A stretch of 64,000 bases of DNA from Dactylellina haptotyla. Its lineage: Eukaryota; Ascomycota; Orbiliomycetes; Orbiliales; Orbiliaceae. Position numbers and translations under genes: made by a program. This document shows positions 50,289 through 62,446 of this stretch, piece after piece (position 1 is the first letter of the stretch; each line of letters begins with the position of its first letter). The notes under the pieces are model-generated. The model had not been told where the DNA came from. It saw nothing but the letters and a program-made list of their open reading frames with translations, and did not search any database. Where the stretch lies: the NCBI GenBank assembly GCA_031310005.1, contig CM062384.1:930001-994000 (forward strand), in the 5' to 3' direction.

Positions 50289-52824
50289 TTTGAGATTAGC
50301 AATAGAAATTACGAGGAAACCCGCCTTGGGTTACCAGTGGCTAAGATATTGCTATGTTCTACAACCTAGGTTTTATAAATCAATATCAAGAAGGCTCCGG
50401 ATGATCTCGTACAATAGCCTCCGAATTTGATAAACTATCGATAATTTTTCTCGAACTTAGGTAAGGTATTGTCCGGATACACGGGAAGTCCTTTGAACTG
50501 GATGTTTGAAACTAGCAATGGCTTCGGGTACGAAACGGTTAAGCAGTGGTGGTGATCATTACAGACTCGCCCATTAGCAACCCGACTATGCTACATTCGT
50601 TATGTTCTTACGAGAAGGTGGTACCACAATTGTGTAGCTATCCAGCCCTGTCCATGATGGCAAGGGGGCTAGGCAGTATTAATCCGACATCGCGAGATTC
50701 GCTAATGTGTTTGGATTTAAAGAAACGTCTTGAACCGGGCAGTTTCAACTGATTTTTCTTATAGTTTATGCAGCATTAGGTAGTAAGTCTCGGTCAAAGC
50801 CTCAATATTTCAGGTAATAACTTGACTACGGGTGCCTCCGAATGGAAATATTTTAGTTGCATACTCCAAACCGAGTAAACTTTCAACCCGCATTGTCGGT
50901 GGCGTTTTATTTCGCTTTCTTTAACCCGGTTTAGCAGCCCTCCAGTTGTTCTCGGCGAGATGAATTTGTATGTGCAATACAGGTTCCAAGAGCTGAAGAT
51001 GCACGCACGAACAGTTTTCTGAAGAGGATAAAATCAATATACAAACAAATACAATTTCGCGCTACAGAGGTGACTGATATCCACAGCGAAAATATTGCCA
51101 ACCTCTTTCATCTAACCTCGTTGATATAAATGGCGAGGTTTAACGGAGGTGATATTATACTGCAGATTATTGTATATCTATATCAGTGACATTTATACCC
51201 CTCAAATCCCAGCAAGCAAGGTCTTCCCGAGCCCAGACAGGGACTTTAGAACAACCAAAGGACCTAAACCGTCTTCGTTCTTTCCTGTTTAGTTCAAACC
51301 CGCTTCAAAATTCGGTGCAGAAGCGATTCCCAGTTCTTGGTACAATATCTTTTTCTAGCAAATAAAATACGCAGCATTATAATACATCTGTTGTAAAATA
51401 CCGGGTCCAGTGGACCCCGAATTCAATAATGAAGGATTATACATGAGATGCTGCAGCCTATTTGGCATGTTGAAATGAATCGCATTTCGGATCTCAACTC
51501 GCTGTACACATGTTTGCCCTCAGAAAAATGGCTTAATTAAAGTTGGTGACGTCTCGCTTATCAAAAGCCTATCAATTAGGATGTTTTTGGTGCTCCTCGC
51601 TTCGCTGAGGCCATGGGGCCGATACATATCTCCATGCCCGTAGCGATGCCTTGAGCCCTGTCCCAAGGATTTATTAGTGAATATAAAAGCCCGAAAGCCT
51701 AGAGAACTTGAAGGATTTTTCTTATATATATATAAAGACATTATTGTTGTTGAGAAGTCTACAAGCAAAATCTTTCTCGTTACATTGGCTAATTGAAATT
51801 TAGGGCTGAGTTCTATGGATAGAGACAACGCAGTAAACGACCCACTAAAGATGACTGTAAGCTTACACTTACAGGGTCCTTGAAATCCATTAGGTATCTC
51901 ACTACATCGATGATAAGATCTCGGACTCGCTTCGCCATGGTTACGCACGTATTTCAGTTAATCTAATAAAATTAATAGACCCTATTTGCGCAAATAATCA
52001 TATCTACAAGGGCGACTAACTACCATTAAACAGCGAAAATATATAAGCTAAAAATGAGGATCAGTCAGCGAATCTTCAAAATACTAGCGGATATCATCAG
52101 ATTGAGAATTAGGCTATCACAAAATCTCCCATTTTTGGTGATCTCGTTTTGTTCTTTCATGCAAGGCATAACAAGGCTTGTGACGCTCTAGTGCAGGGGT
52201 CATAACTATTCCTCTTGATTGCTGTTAGCAGATCATACTATTCCTCCATTTCATTTTTATGGCACTTGCTAAGCGCAGCGCAAGTAGGAAGGTAGGAAGG
52301 TAGGAACCAAGGGTGGTGTCAGTGTTGGAATGCCAATATGGGGTTCTAGGCCACAGAATCGCGAAAGACAATTTGCAGCCCAGCATCCAGCCGCAGCCGT
52401 AAGCGGTGAATAATTAATATAGATTCAACACTTGTTGTGAGGTCAAAACAGGTTTCGAAACAAAGCAGTTTGAAGCTAGCTCTCGGTCCGAGACCAGAAG
52501 CTAGATTTCCTGGAGAGGTAGCTAAACTTGGAACAAAATGAAGCCACAGAGCTCTTTTATAGATAATTTCTTCAAAGATGATACACATCGTAAAATTGAA
52601 TATTTATATTAAGTTTTTTTAAAGCCTAATTAGTAAAAACTAATGGAAATTTAGAAAGTGACCACTGAAAAAAATAACAAGGCCCTAAAATGATATCCCA
52701 GAGAAGAAAACACCACATAAACTCCAATATGGATGTTGAAATCGCATGAAGAACAGAAATAAAGGATTGAGGAAACTAGAAGTACTAGGTGTACGTAGAA
52801 ATGCGCCACTCCCAAGCAGTATTA
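50289..52824. other. 2.5 kb intergenic region
   Basis: This is the promoter side of the adhesin gene and the 3' side of the PAP2 gene. It is AT-rich with a short TA run near 51725 and a GTAGGAAG repeat of about three units at 52286-52306. The longest frame (142 codons, minus, 51520-51948) has no motif. No gene is supported. Confidence 0.5.
52286..52306. repeat. GTAGGAAG short tandem repeat
   Basis: About three units (gtaggaaggtaggaaggtag) lie in intergenic DNA beyond the 3' end of the PAP2 gene. Confidence 0.6.
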
Positions 52825-54108
52825 TTAAACAGCAACACCATGCTGCCTTTGCTGTTCAGTAAATTTTGGCTCGCTGCTTCCAACATCGACACTTTGTCTA
52901 TCTTCCTGCCCCAAGAGCATTCTGCCACCGGCTCCGATGGGACCACGGGGCTCGTAGTATTCATTGGAATCTCGTCGGCTTCTTCTCATTTCTCTGTATC
53001 CTGCCCTCATTCTACCTTTGGCAACGCCACCTGCAGCTGGCATCGCGTACCACCAGGTACCGCAGATAGCGGAGAAAAATCCCAAACAAGCTCCAGCGAA
53101 AACGTCGATACCTGCATGCTTGAAGTCCAGATACCTAGTGGCACCGATCCACAGGGCCAGACAGAAGAATGAGATGACTACAACGAAGCTTAAGAGCGGA
53201 AGCGATGGCGGGTGAAGCTTTGAAGCCCTCTCGCGGGAGTCCTTCTCATTGGAAGGTGAATCGGCCCGCTTGTGGGTGTCGTGAGAATGGAAAGGAAGCT
53301 TGCTGACAGAAGTATCGCTAAGAGTCAAGACAAGGGTGGAATAAAAGAACAGCGAGAGGAATGTAAGACCAGCGAAGGACACTAGATGCTTGTTAGCAAA
53401 GTTTATTCGTGAATACTAGATCTGGGTGGGTGTGCTTACTCGTAGCATGACCGCTTGGGAAACTGCGGAACGCTTCGGATAGTTTGTCATGGTCGGTCGT
53501 AGTGCAGATTTCGGAGGTCACCAGAGGGTTGAATGCAAAGATGCCATCCGGGCCAGTTCTGGTCGTCTTGACGATATTGGCGACTTTGGCCCAGTCGGGC
53601 TGGCATACAGAAATCATATGTGGTCGGGGTTTCCCGAAAACGTTCTTCAGACAGTTGGAGACGAAGAACGCAAGAGCGTCGGTGAGACCAAGGGCAAGCC
53701 ATGCTCTGTTCCAGTTCAAAAGTTTATGCTTCCAAACGAGCGAACTCGGCGCATTGGGATAGTTGGCGAGAGCTGGGAGGGCGGCTCGGGGTGCCAGAAG
53801 ACAGCAGAGGAGAGTGATAGCGGCTGGTCCGGCGATTGCGACGATTCCCAGAACCACCACCGAAACGGTATCTAAAATCTTGTTAACACAGGAACTTCTC
53901 GTGCAATTTTCTGGCACAGATATTGGTCGAAGGAGAGCCTACCTCCGTGATATGGAAAGCTGAAGGCAGGATCATATGGGTTGAACGGCCTGCGAGCACC
54001 ATCCATATTTCCTAGAAACCCGCCCAGGATGGCGAATCCGACAACAAAAACCCAGTCCAACGCATTTCGCAACGATACTATTAAAAAGTCCTTAGATAAG
54101 AACCCCAT
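52825..54108 (-). CDS. DPP1: PAP2-family lipid phosphate phosphatase (DPP1/LPP-type)
   Basis: This integral membrane enzyme is predicted to dephosphorylate phosphatidate, diacylglycerol pyrophosphate or related lipids at vacuolar or ER-type membranes. Three exons, 54108-53943, 53871-53440 and 53381-52825, give 384 aa. All three active-site motifs are present: KNVFGKPRP at 131-139, FPSGH at 193-197, and TRYLDFKHAGID at about 281-292, where Thr stands for the usual Ser of SR-x5-H-x3-D. About six membrane segments are seen (VFVVGFAILGGFLG, VVVLGIVAIAGPAAITLLCC, LALGLTDALAFFVS, LTFLSLFFYSTLVLTL, LLSFVVVISFFCLALWIG, VFAGACLGFFSAICGTWWY). The second junction falls just after PSGHAT. The tail after the last helix is hydrophilic with Arg/Ser clusters. 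Confidence 0.93.
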
Positions 54109-55146
54109 CTTGTCGATATACCGCCAGGGTCGTAGGTCCTAATACTCTTTGCAGCGAAAATAAACGAGTGGTGTGGATTTTTTGGGGTAAATTGGTTGAA
54201 GTAAGGACGAAACTAGAAATCGGTCGCGTGAGTGATCGTGTGAGCAACGCAAACGTTTTGTCGAAAAAATTAACTCGGAGGAAGATGGAATATTGCAAAC
54301 GATGTGCGTCGGTGGATGTTCAAAAATAATCGAGAAAGTTAAATAAGTGGAAAACGAAGTATTAAAAGGGAGAAGATTAGAATGCCACAGGCTCGGTTTT
54401 CGAGGAAAAGCTTAAAACCCTCTGGAATGCGGCCTAAGGAGAAAGGGCAAGTCGTAGACGAAAAAGGCTGGGCTGAAACAGTATCAGCGTCCAGGAGGAA
54501 ATTTTGGCGGAGCAACTGGCCAAGCACACTTGATTTCTGGCTTCGTCGACTGTCTTATATACACACGCAAATCAGAAGCCAGAATTAGCAATTCTGGGTT
54601 TCTTGGTGGCTCTTGGGTCCGTTTGCAGGTGGAATCGTGGTGCAAGCTAAGAAACATGCCCCTAAGGACACAGCCCTTCCTTCATAATCATAATGAAAAG
54701 CGCTTCTTCGGGGTTTCCACTAGGGCGACTCTCATGAAGCAGATCCATGCCTCCGGATTCTACAAATCTTAGCTGCAAAGCTTCGTGGCCTTGGCTATCA
54801 TATGTAACGTTGGGCTCACCCTATGATAGGATGCAATCATGTCATTATGCGTAAATTTGATTTTTTCCTCAGACACTTTCCAGGATGGTTCGCAGCGTGA
54901 GAGGAGCAATCGCCAAGATCCTGGCAATGAAGTTTGCAAATTTCAAGCGCGGATATACGATTCTCCGCCGTGCAGATTCGTGTAAGATTGGCATTAATAA
55001 TCGCTCCCTGGCTGACGAACTTGATGCGTTACTTTGCTTCTGGGCCTTTTAGGCGACAGAGAAAAACAAAGCTGAGAGAGAAAACACCCCGAATTTAGTC
55101 GAGCTATGCGTTCTACAAGAAATTTCTAGAACGAGTCTAGCGTATG

Positions 55147-55499
55147 CTAGCTGCTGCGAGACGAGGCCACTAAGGAGAGATTCTTGCTCCCAAACAGGCA
55201 ACCGCTGACGTTGATTGCGGGCTGCGCCTCGATTTTAGTGTCCGTCTGTTTCATGAAACATGTACCTTTTCCACGATATCCACTGTGTAGCCGCGCACTC
55301 CACAGCAGATAGCATCGTCGGTGTTGGGCCACGGGAGTGAGATTTTACGCTCCATCGATGCTTCGTTGAGGTTGAATTTTGGTTGTCCAGCAGGGACAAG
55401 GGTGCCGGGAGAGTGCGAACCAACTTGATCGCCTTCGAGAAGATATTGTAGATCGAGGGAGGGCTTTGCGACACGTAACTCCGCCAGCCAAGCCGAAAA
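55147..55499 (-). pseudogene. Probable coding remnant of unknown family
   Basis: On the minus strand a frame from 55499 to 55251 reads like a real protein (LDLQYLLEGDQVGSHSPG, then ISLPWPNTDDAICCGVRGY and TVDIVEK) with no ATG at its front. It ends at a TGA just after VEK. A second frame starting near 55250 continues in similar style (TKIEAQPAINVSGCLFGSKN) to a TAG at 55147-55149. The two look like one ORF broken by an indel, or two exons with a very small gap; a GTACAT donor and an AAACAG acceptor are only 20 nt apart, too short for an intron. I do not recognise the family. Confidence 0.35.
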
Positions 55500-58400
55500 T
55501 CAATGTGAAATATCAGCTTTCGTAGGAACCTATTTGCCCCTCCATTCGCATTCGCTTGTCCGTGATCTGGAAATCATTACCAATCGCAAGGAAATGTCAA
55601 CTGCAAGTACTGGAATCGAAAGCACATGTGCGCCAACTAGGGATCGCATGTTTCCAACAGCAGTCAACACAACATGCCATGAATGTGGTGTGGGCCATCC
55701 CTGGCCTTGCATACAGCCACTATTCGATTCCCTTCCACTGAGAAAACGACCGGCTTTAGAGTTCGGATGCCATGACACCAAGCCGGATACATGAGTTATA
55801 TCCGCCTCTTTCAAGACACTTGGAGTCCGACTAGCGATGCCTAGATTGCTTGTTTTTAAACCTGTTCGCAGAAAAGTGTCACTATCACGGGCACATGCAT
55901 AGGATGCCCAATAGACTTTTGGCAATTGACATGTTGCTGACACAAACATTTATAAGTCTTGTATTCCGTATTGAGATCTTTAATTCGATATTACCTGCGC
56001 CCCCGGCTAGCTAATGGTTAGCCCAGAACATGTGCAGCTTCGGCCGAGCTATTACCATGGAGAATTTAAACCGAATTCTTCCATCCTATCTCCTTACTCC
56101 TGAGCGAGGCTTTGCTTCCTAGACGCTACTGTGAACCCTGTAGCAAAAGTTGCAACTTTTACAGGAACCTTGAAGGCCGTAGTGTCTCATATCAGGATAT
56201 AGTTCGCGGTAGCACTGTATGGACCAACGGTTTTCCAATTTAGCTACTTCTTGGCACTACGTTCCAGCACCACTCATGAATGGCCTACCCGTGCACCCCA
56301 AACGATACTTGTGGCATACTTTAATTCTTGATAAGCAAGCATTGGCATCAAAAAAATAGAACAGCCAGGTGATCTCCAAGCTCTATCGAAAACATCGCAG
56401 AAGCAGAATTAGAGAAAGCGCTGTGTCAACGAATAGTTCTCTAGATGACGTATATCTTCCATCTGTCGCTCGTAATGAGGACCTCCGAATTCACGAATGC
56501 ATAAGTATCATCTAAATGCCCTCCAATAAAACTTAAATCTCGTCGATCTGTCTAACCCACGCTCGAGCGCTCCTCAGCTTTTGTGCTGCGCCTCCACAAC
56601 CATAACACCACTATCATGATCACCCCGTCTCCAACTGGAACTTGCATGAAGCAGACTAGCCTGAAAGAATGCTCCTAGATTGGTTTCTGGGAGGGCAAGC
56701 AAGATGTATAAAACTTTCTCGAAATATGGTCGGAAGCCCCTTCAAGTAGGCGGAGCACATGTCTCCGGGCCACGGAGTTCATGGGCTCCTTGAAAACTCT
56801 CTATCCCCGACTCCTATCTTATGCCCACACTATCTCCTTTTCATTTTCATTCGGAATATATCTAGTTCTATTGTTGAATAGAATTTTCACAAAATGGTTC
56901 GAGTTTGAATTAATTTCTGCCAAATGAAGCTCACTGTTCATATGGTACGGTCCTATAGGCGCTGGTAAATGCTACCCGCGAGCCAAAACTCTTACAGGAC
57001 TTAGTTTCGCATTTATGCACCCCAGGGATAATGCTACCCTCCCAGCACCGTATCTACAATATTGCTGTTTTACTTAACTTCATATGCATTCAATATTTCC
57101 TCCGATATTGCGGTTATAAGGCAAGGACTTTGATTATAATTAACTAAACCCGTGGCATCGGAACTTCTGGACCCCGATCACGGATCCGACAAGAAATCGG
57201 ATTTTAAATCGGATTTATACAATGAAAATAAGGAAATAGCAAGAAGAGCCATAAAGTGTATTCCGATAAGAATGAGATCAGCCGAGAGCTCCATCGGCAG
57301 ACGTTGTGTCTCCTGCGTTTCGGCGAATGTAATCATGGCTGAGTAGGAACATTAATCTTTGAGATAAATTAACGGGACGTGTCACGCTGCAATTAGCATA
57401 TTATCCGATTATTGCTCATGAATATCAAGGCTTTTCTTTGGCAGTAGATACCTTTGTTTTTTGGGCTTCCAAATTTCCTGCTGTTCTTCAAATGGCTGAA
57501 GACACACTTGCTCTCTAGAGTATGGCAGAAAGTTTGGGGGCTGTTTTGGATGCGGAGATTTCGTGGGCAATACGATCCTGTTCCACGGCTTCTCGTAATC
57601 TTGCAGCTCATTTAAATATATTCTCTCATCTAGGAGTGCTCAACTTGAAAGCGCAGGCAGGAGTTGAATCAAAATGGCGCCCCTAATGCTTGACAAACCA
57701 AATCCACATAGTTTGCAGAAGAGTATCATTTGCAGGCTGTGCTATATACCCCTTAATAGAAGGAAAAGGATGCAAGGTGGCATGAAGAAACTACTCTGCA
57801 TTCCAGGTTACGTAGGCCGGAAGTATACATTGTAAAGTCATGATGGGCGCCTACACCTGTCGGAGGAGACTGCTATGTTATGGAAGTTTCCATCTTCAGG
57901 ATCAATTCGCAGAGCTCTATGGGTAGGACTCTCCACTGAAACCGCCTGAGTACCTAGCGCGTCGCTTTGAATCTCTCGCCTTATCATCCCGAAAATTTTA
58001 CTTTATTTCGAATTACAAGAGAGCAAAAGCATTGCAGAGCAGGGAGTCAGAAGTCGCCGCAGTCAAGGAAGAAATAGTATTACAATCGTGACCATTGGGA
58101 TATCAGTGGCCTCGGAAGATCAACCAGAATCATGGTTATCCCATCAAGAAACATTCATTTCTAGATTAATTCGCTTCGCCAGACCATGCGGCTAGTTTTT
58201 CTTAGGCAAAATATTCAGAAGAGGCTTGTGGTATATTTGATGAATAAAATCTTTGAGTCTATTATGGTAAGACTCGAATGTTTTAATATGATGAAGTTAT
58301 GGGTTTTCCGAGGGACCTAATGTTTCTTGGGGAATCCCTTACGGGGTACCTTTGGTTGTTTTGGTCTTGATCTTGGCTTTGAGAAATTATGGAAAAATCT

Positions 58401-61400
58401 TCTCGTGTTCGCTCCCGCAAAGAATACAGACATGGTGGTCTCGTCAAGTCACCGTTTATCGCCCCTTTCTCTGTCCCTTCGTTGAACGAGATGACCTCTA
58501 CTATAGATTTGAATCCTAATATCCTCTTCTTTTCTTTCATTTATTTACAGCTACAACTATCGAACTCGCAAATACCACGAAGTGATTTCTATGTCTACAA
58601 TTTACAACCCTCGACAGACGGTCGGCATATTCTGCACAAATACTTATCCTACTGGAACGATAAAACGAACGAACACTCGAGAAACCGAGTACCACGATAC
58701 AATCCCTTCGATACAGTTTACAAAATTTCTTGTCATTCCGAATAGTCTCTTAATAGTTTTCTACCAACAAGAATAACGATCTATCCGACATCGATTGACC
58801 ATGAAATCGCGCTCCTGGTTGCTGCCAGTGGTTCCAGTACCGACATTTTATCGTGATATCTACCTTATAGGCATCAAGTATCCATCTATTAAATAATATA
58901 ACTTCATCTGTAGTAAGGGAATCAAAGCATACACACCTATCGCGATCCGAAGTTTTCAACTCCAATATACCCACAGGAGCGCGAACGATGCCCTCTTCGA
59001 GCAACTAATCGATTATAATCTTGATCTTCTTCAATCTAATAGATTGTGAAATTTACACCTAAGCACAGCGTACAGGATCCTAAAAAGTCTGCTCGAAAAA
59101 TACAAGCCATCGTAACAGTTGCACGACGAAGTCAGCAGATTTAACTTGGTCTTAGGGGTAGCGTAGTTAAACCGAGTAAAATCACAAGTATACCCGACTT
59201 TCTTGCCTTACTTACCTACCCAGACTGCCTCCTAGCCTGGAGAGGACGGCTTTTCAAATTATTCTGAGAATTTTATCATCTTATCTTTCTCTATTTGGCT
59301 TTTGCCCTTAAAGACAATAATTTCTCACAACAATGAAGTTGGAATAGCAGCGTTTGAAGCGGCTGGCTTCAAACCCTTCACAGTCAATATTCCATTCATT
59401 GACTCCAAATATAACGTAGCTAACCAAAACTCATATCCTCAGTGCATCATTCCCCTCTGGTGACCTGGTTTTCAAACTCATCTGGCTCCTGCTACAGTGT
59501 ATAAATATATAGCACAGACATGTACCCCGATCTCATTTAAGTTTGAATTACGACTGCATGTTCTCCAATGCCAACTACTTCGCGAATTCGCAAAATAACA
59601 CAACACATATGATTCTTGCTTATACACTCTGTGGAAATTTCGAAATAGCTCGAGCGCGAGCATTTATAGGTGCAAATACGCCCCGAATAACATATCATTG
59701 GTCTTACAACGACAGACGGACATCTTCCCAAGATATTCTTACCTGATCACGACCTTCTCGTTTTCGGGACTCTGATATTGTTTATTAGCCAATTTTTTTC
59801 GATACCAAAACGGCCCCAGACACATAGAAACGCACGCTTTTTCGAGGGCGTTCTCGCCTTCATCGATGCATCAACAGTCGCAGCTGGTGTCACCCCATCG
59901 CTGTTAGAATTTCCCTCATCCCCTCGAGTGACCTTTCTGATTAAGTATAAATTTTCTTGGCGGTTTTTGGCATCTTCCAGGTTCTTATATCAAAGACTTG
60001 ATATACGATGCGACATAGCTTTCCGTTACGCGTATACGATTTAAAGGCTGTGCAACAGCGTAGAGTGGGATCGGTATAGGTGTAGCCATCTCCCGAATGT
60101 GATATCAGTCAGATTTTACATATGAGAGTCCTGATAATACGGTTAGAATAGCTAAGATTGAATAAATGAGCTTGAAAGATCATTAAGGGTAAGCCGGCCT
60201 GTCTTATTACATTATTGTATTCGAACGAGTTTGTTTCTGTATGGTCTTACCTAGCTTAACCTAATGTCGCTTATTGTGGCATCAGTCCGAATAATGGCAC
60301 CCTTCTTAAGTAAACCAGGAAGACGTTTCTTACCTAAAGACTTCATGTCATACCTGTCATTTTCCAGCACCTAGTTTCAAAAATCTTAGCCTAGCAATTA
60401 GAATCGAAGAAGATAATATACTAGCATTGGTGAAGGTTTTTTTCTATCTAGTCAAACTTGGTGATGCCTTTTAGAACCGCCGTCAGGTGATAACCAAACT
60501 AGTGTGCGTTTGGAGAAAAATCTATATTTTGGCTCTATTGCGATCTGCAGTAAGGTATTAAACAGTTGTCGACGCGACTATAAGACTGTTTCTGAAACCA
60601 TTACCGAGAAAGTATATACCTCACTCTACATGATAAAATGGCTTTAATTTAATAATGCACTATGTTTACATGATGACAGAAATTCCTCAACATGGATCCC
60701 GTTCGGTGCCGACATCAATATTATATAGTACTGAATTAGAAGCCGTTGATATACTTAAGCATAATGTATTGACACCAGATGCTATAACTTTATATCACCT
60801 ATATCCCTGTTCGCATGTTTGGATATATAGTCTTATGGATTAGCTAAAGCCATACTGAGATCGATATCTACTGCAATTTATTCTTTCCGTTTCCTATCTC
60901 AATTGCTACGGCAGTTTTTCCATTTTCAAGTATTCTCAATATTACCCGACTCGGCTCCTTCTGGAAGCCGCAAAGAATGTTCCAAGCCGCGAGGTCATTG
61001 AAAAGTATATTTTCGGCTCCGGCTCCGGCTCCGATAACCAGGAAGGAAAATTCGCTTGACCGCAAAAGCGATGCCATGCATGTCATTCTAAAATTGCACA
61101 GTAAGCAAACCGGCCAAACTAGTTAAGATTCGAAATTTCCAATGGCATGCCTAATGGAATGACAGCAACTAGGAACTAAATAACTCGCAACAGGAAGCTG
61201 CGAACTCAATTGGTCTACCAAACCAGGTATTTTTATTTGAAACACTGGGTTACACACTTTGGTAGGACTGTCGAGAGAGGCAAGCAGAAACCTCGGCTGT
61301 GCCCGCATTCGGAGAGCAGAGTGGCTGCATTTGAAATGACGCCAGGGAACAAACTGTCGCAAAAAAAAAAAACCTTGCGAGCTACCAACACAGAAGCGAA

Positions 61401-61545
61401 CCAACAAGCATGAGTGAGAGGTTAAGATACAATTTACTTATTTTTCAGTTTCTGTTGGACCCTTTTCGGTCACTCTATTTGGCCCCAATATCGCGCCATT
61501 TTGGCAAACTGGAAAACCTGGAATATGCACAACTGCAACATGCGG

Positions 61546-61797
61546 TCATGTCGTTATGCGGGTGCGGCACCCCCACATAGCTAAGCTCCACCGATTATCG
61601 AGATCTGTGAATCTCCAGCTAGCGGAGAGCCCACACGACCTCCACCAGATCCTTCCAGCCATCGAGCCCGCATTAGTAATAAAGCTTGCCTTAGAGTTAC
61701 ACGGTCCACTCGGAATACTTGAAGATAGATTACACCCGCCATCCCTACCGTCGATCTTCCAATGCGCTTGCACCTCCGGCGCACCGATGCTGTAATA
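61546..61797 (-). other. Coding-like open frame, possible exon or remnant
   Basis: A minus-strand frame preceded by an acceptor-like attacag (around 61793) runs about 80 codons to a TGA at 61546. It shows segments such as VQAHWKIDGRDGGCNLSSS and MAGRIWWRSCGLSASWRF, with four cysteines. No partner exon with a signal peptide was found. A second minus-strand frame over the same bases is also open, which weakens the case. Confidence 0.2.
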
Positions 61798-62446
61798 CTC
61801 AAATCATATCCCTGATCTGAAAACTTCTTGTTTGTCCCAGACCAATATTGGGAAGAGGAAACAGCAGGTCATTTCGTTTTTTTCACTCTCGCAAAAAGAA
61901 CCAGAGCTAAGAGAAGGTGGTTGCACATGGCATAGTGCAGGGATCCTTAAGGAACACCGGCATGGGCGATGGCGAGCTTAGTGTCAGTCACGCTCGCCGA
62001 AGTCTTCATTACCTAAGACAGTTGCTCTCGATATTTAACAAAACGATAAGAAGCTCTCCCAGCGGAAGCAGAGTCTGGTCTTGCGTCTTTCACGTATCCT
62101 TTCTCTTTCGTTTCCCTCTTGTTCTCGCATTCCCGGTGCCGCGTTTGGTTCATTCGAATTCCTGTGCTAGGTTGTTGGGAACGTTTGAACTGTTGGACAC
62201 AACCAATAATCTACGATCTGCGCCGTTCCGTTGAGGGTCCTTCGTATAATAATCACTAAAATATCCACGAACTCGAATTTCTCAGGGCGGACCTCTTTCT
62301 CACAGATCTCCCTTCTCGAATTCTCGGGAGCGAAATTTTGAAATTTCACGACTGCGAACCTCCGCTTTTCGAACCTGCAAGCCCCAACCGACGTCATTTG
62401 ACCGGGGTTATTCGCTTCACCTTCTCTCTCACTCACATAACCGAAA

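Larger units (their letters stand above)
54109..62446. other. 8.3 kb gene-poor region
   Basis: No complete gene is recognisable. The left end is the promoter of the PAP2 gene and the right end the promoter of the MFS gene. By eye most of the sequence is AT-rich, with frequent stops in all frames. Exceptions are coding-like stretches without proper starts at 55147-55499 and 61546-61797, listed separately. A (GGCTCC) triplicate lies near 61013-61031. No terminal repeats, target-site duplications or transposase motifs were seen. Confidence 0.5.

Noticed and set aside
54109-62446. A transposon remnant or RIP-damaged repeat as the cause of the gene-poor region
   Set aside because: No terminal repeats, transposase or reverse-transcriptase motifs, or duplicated segments were found by eye; dinucleotide statistics, which would test RIP, could not be computed here.
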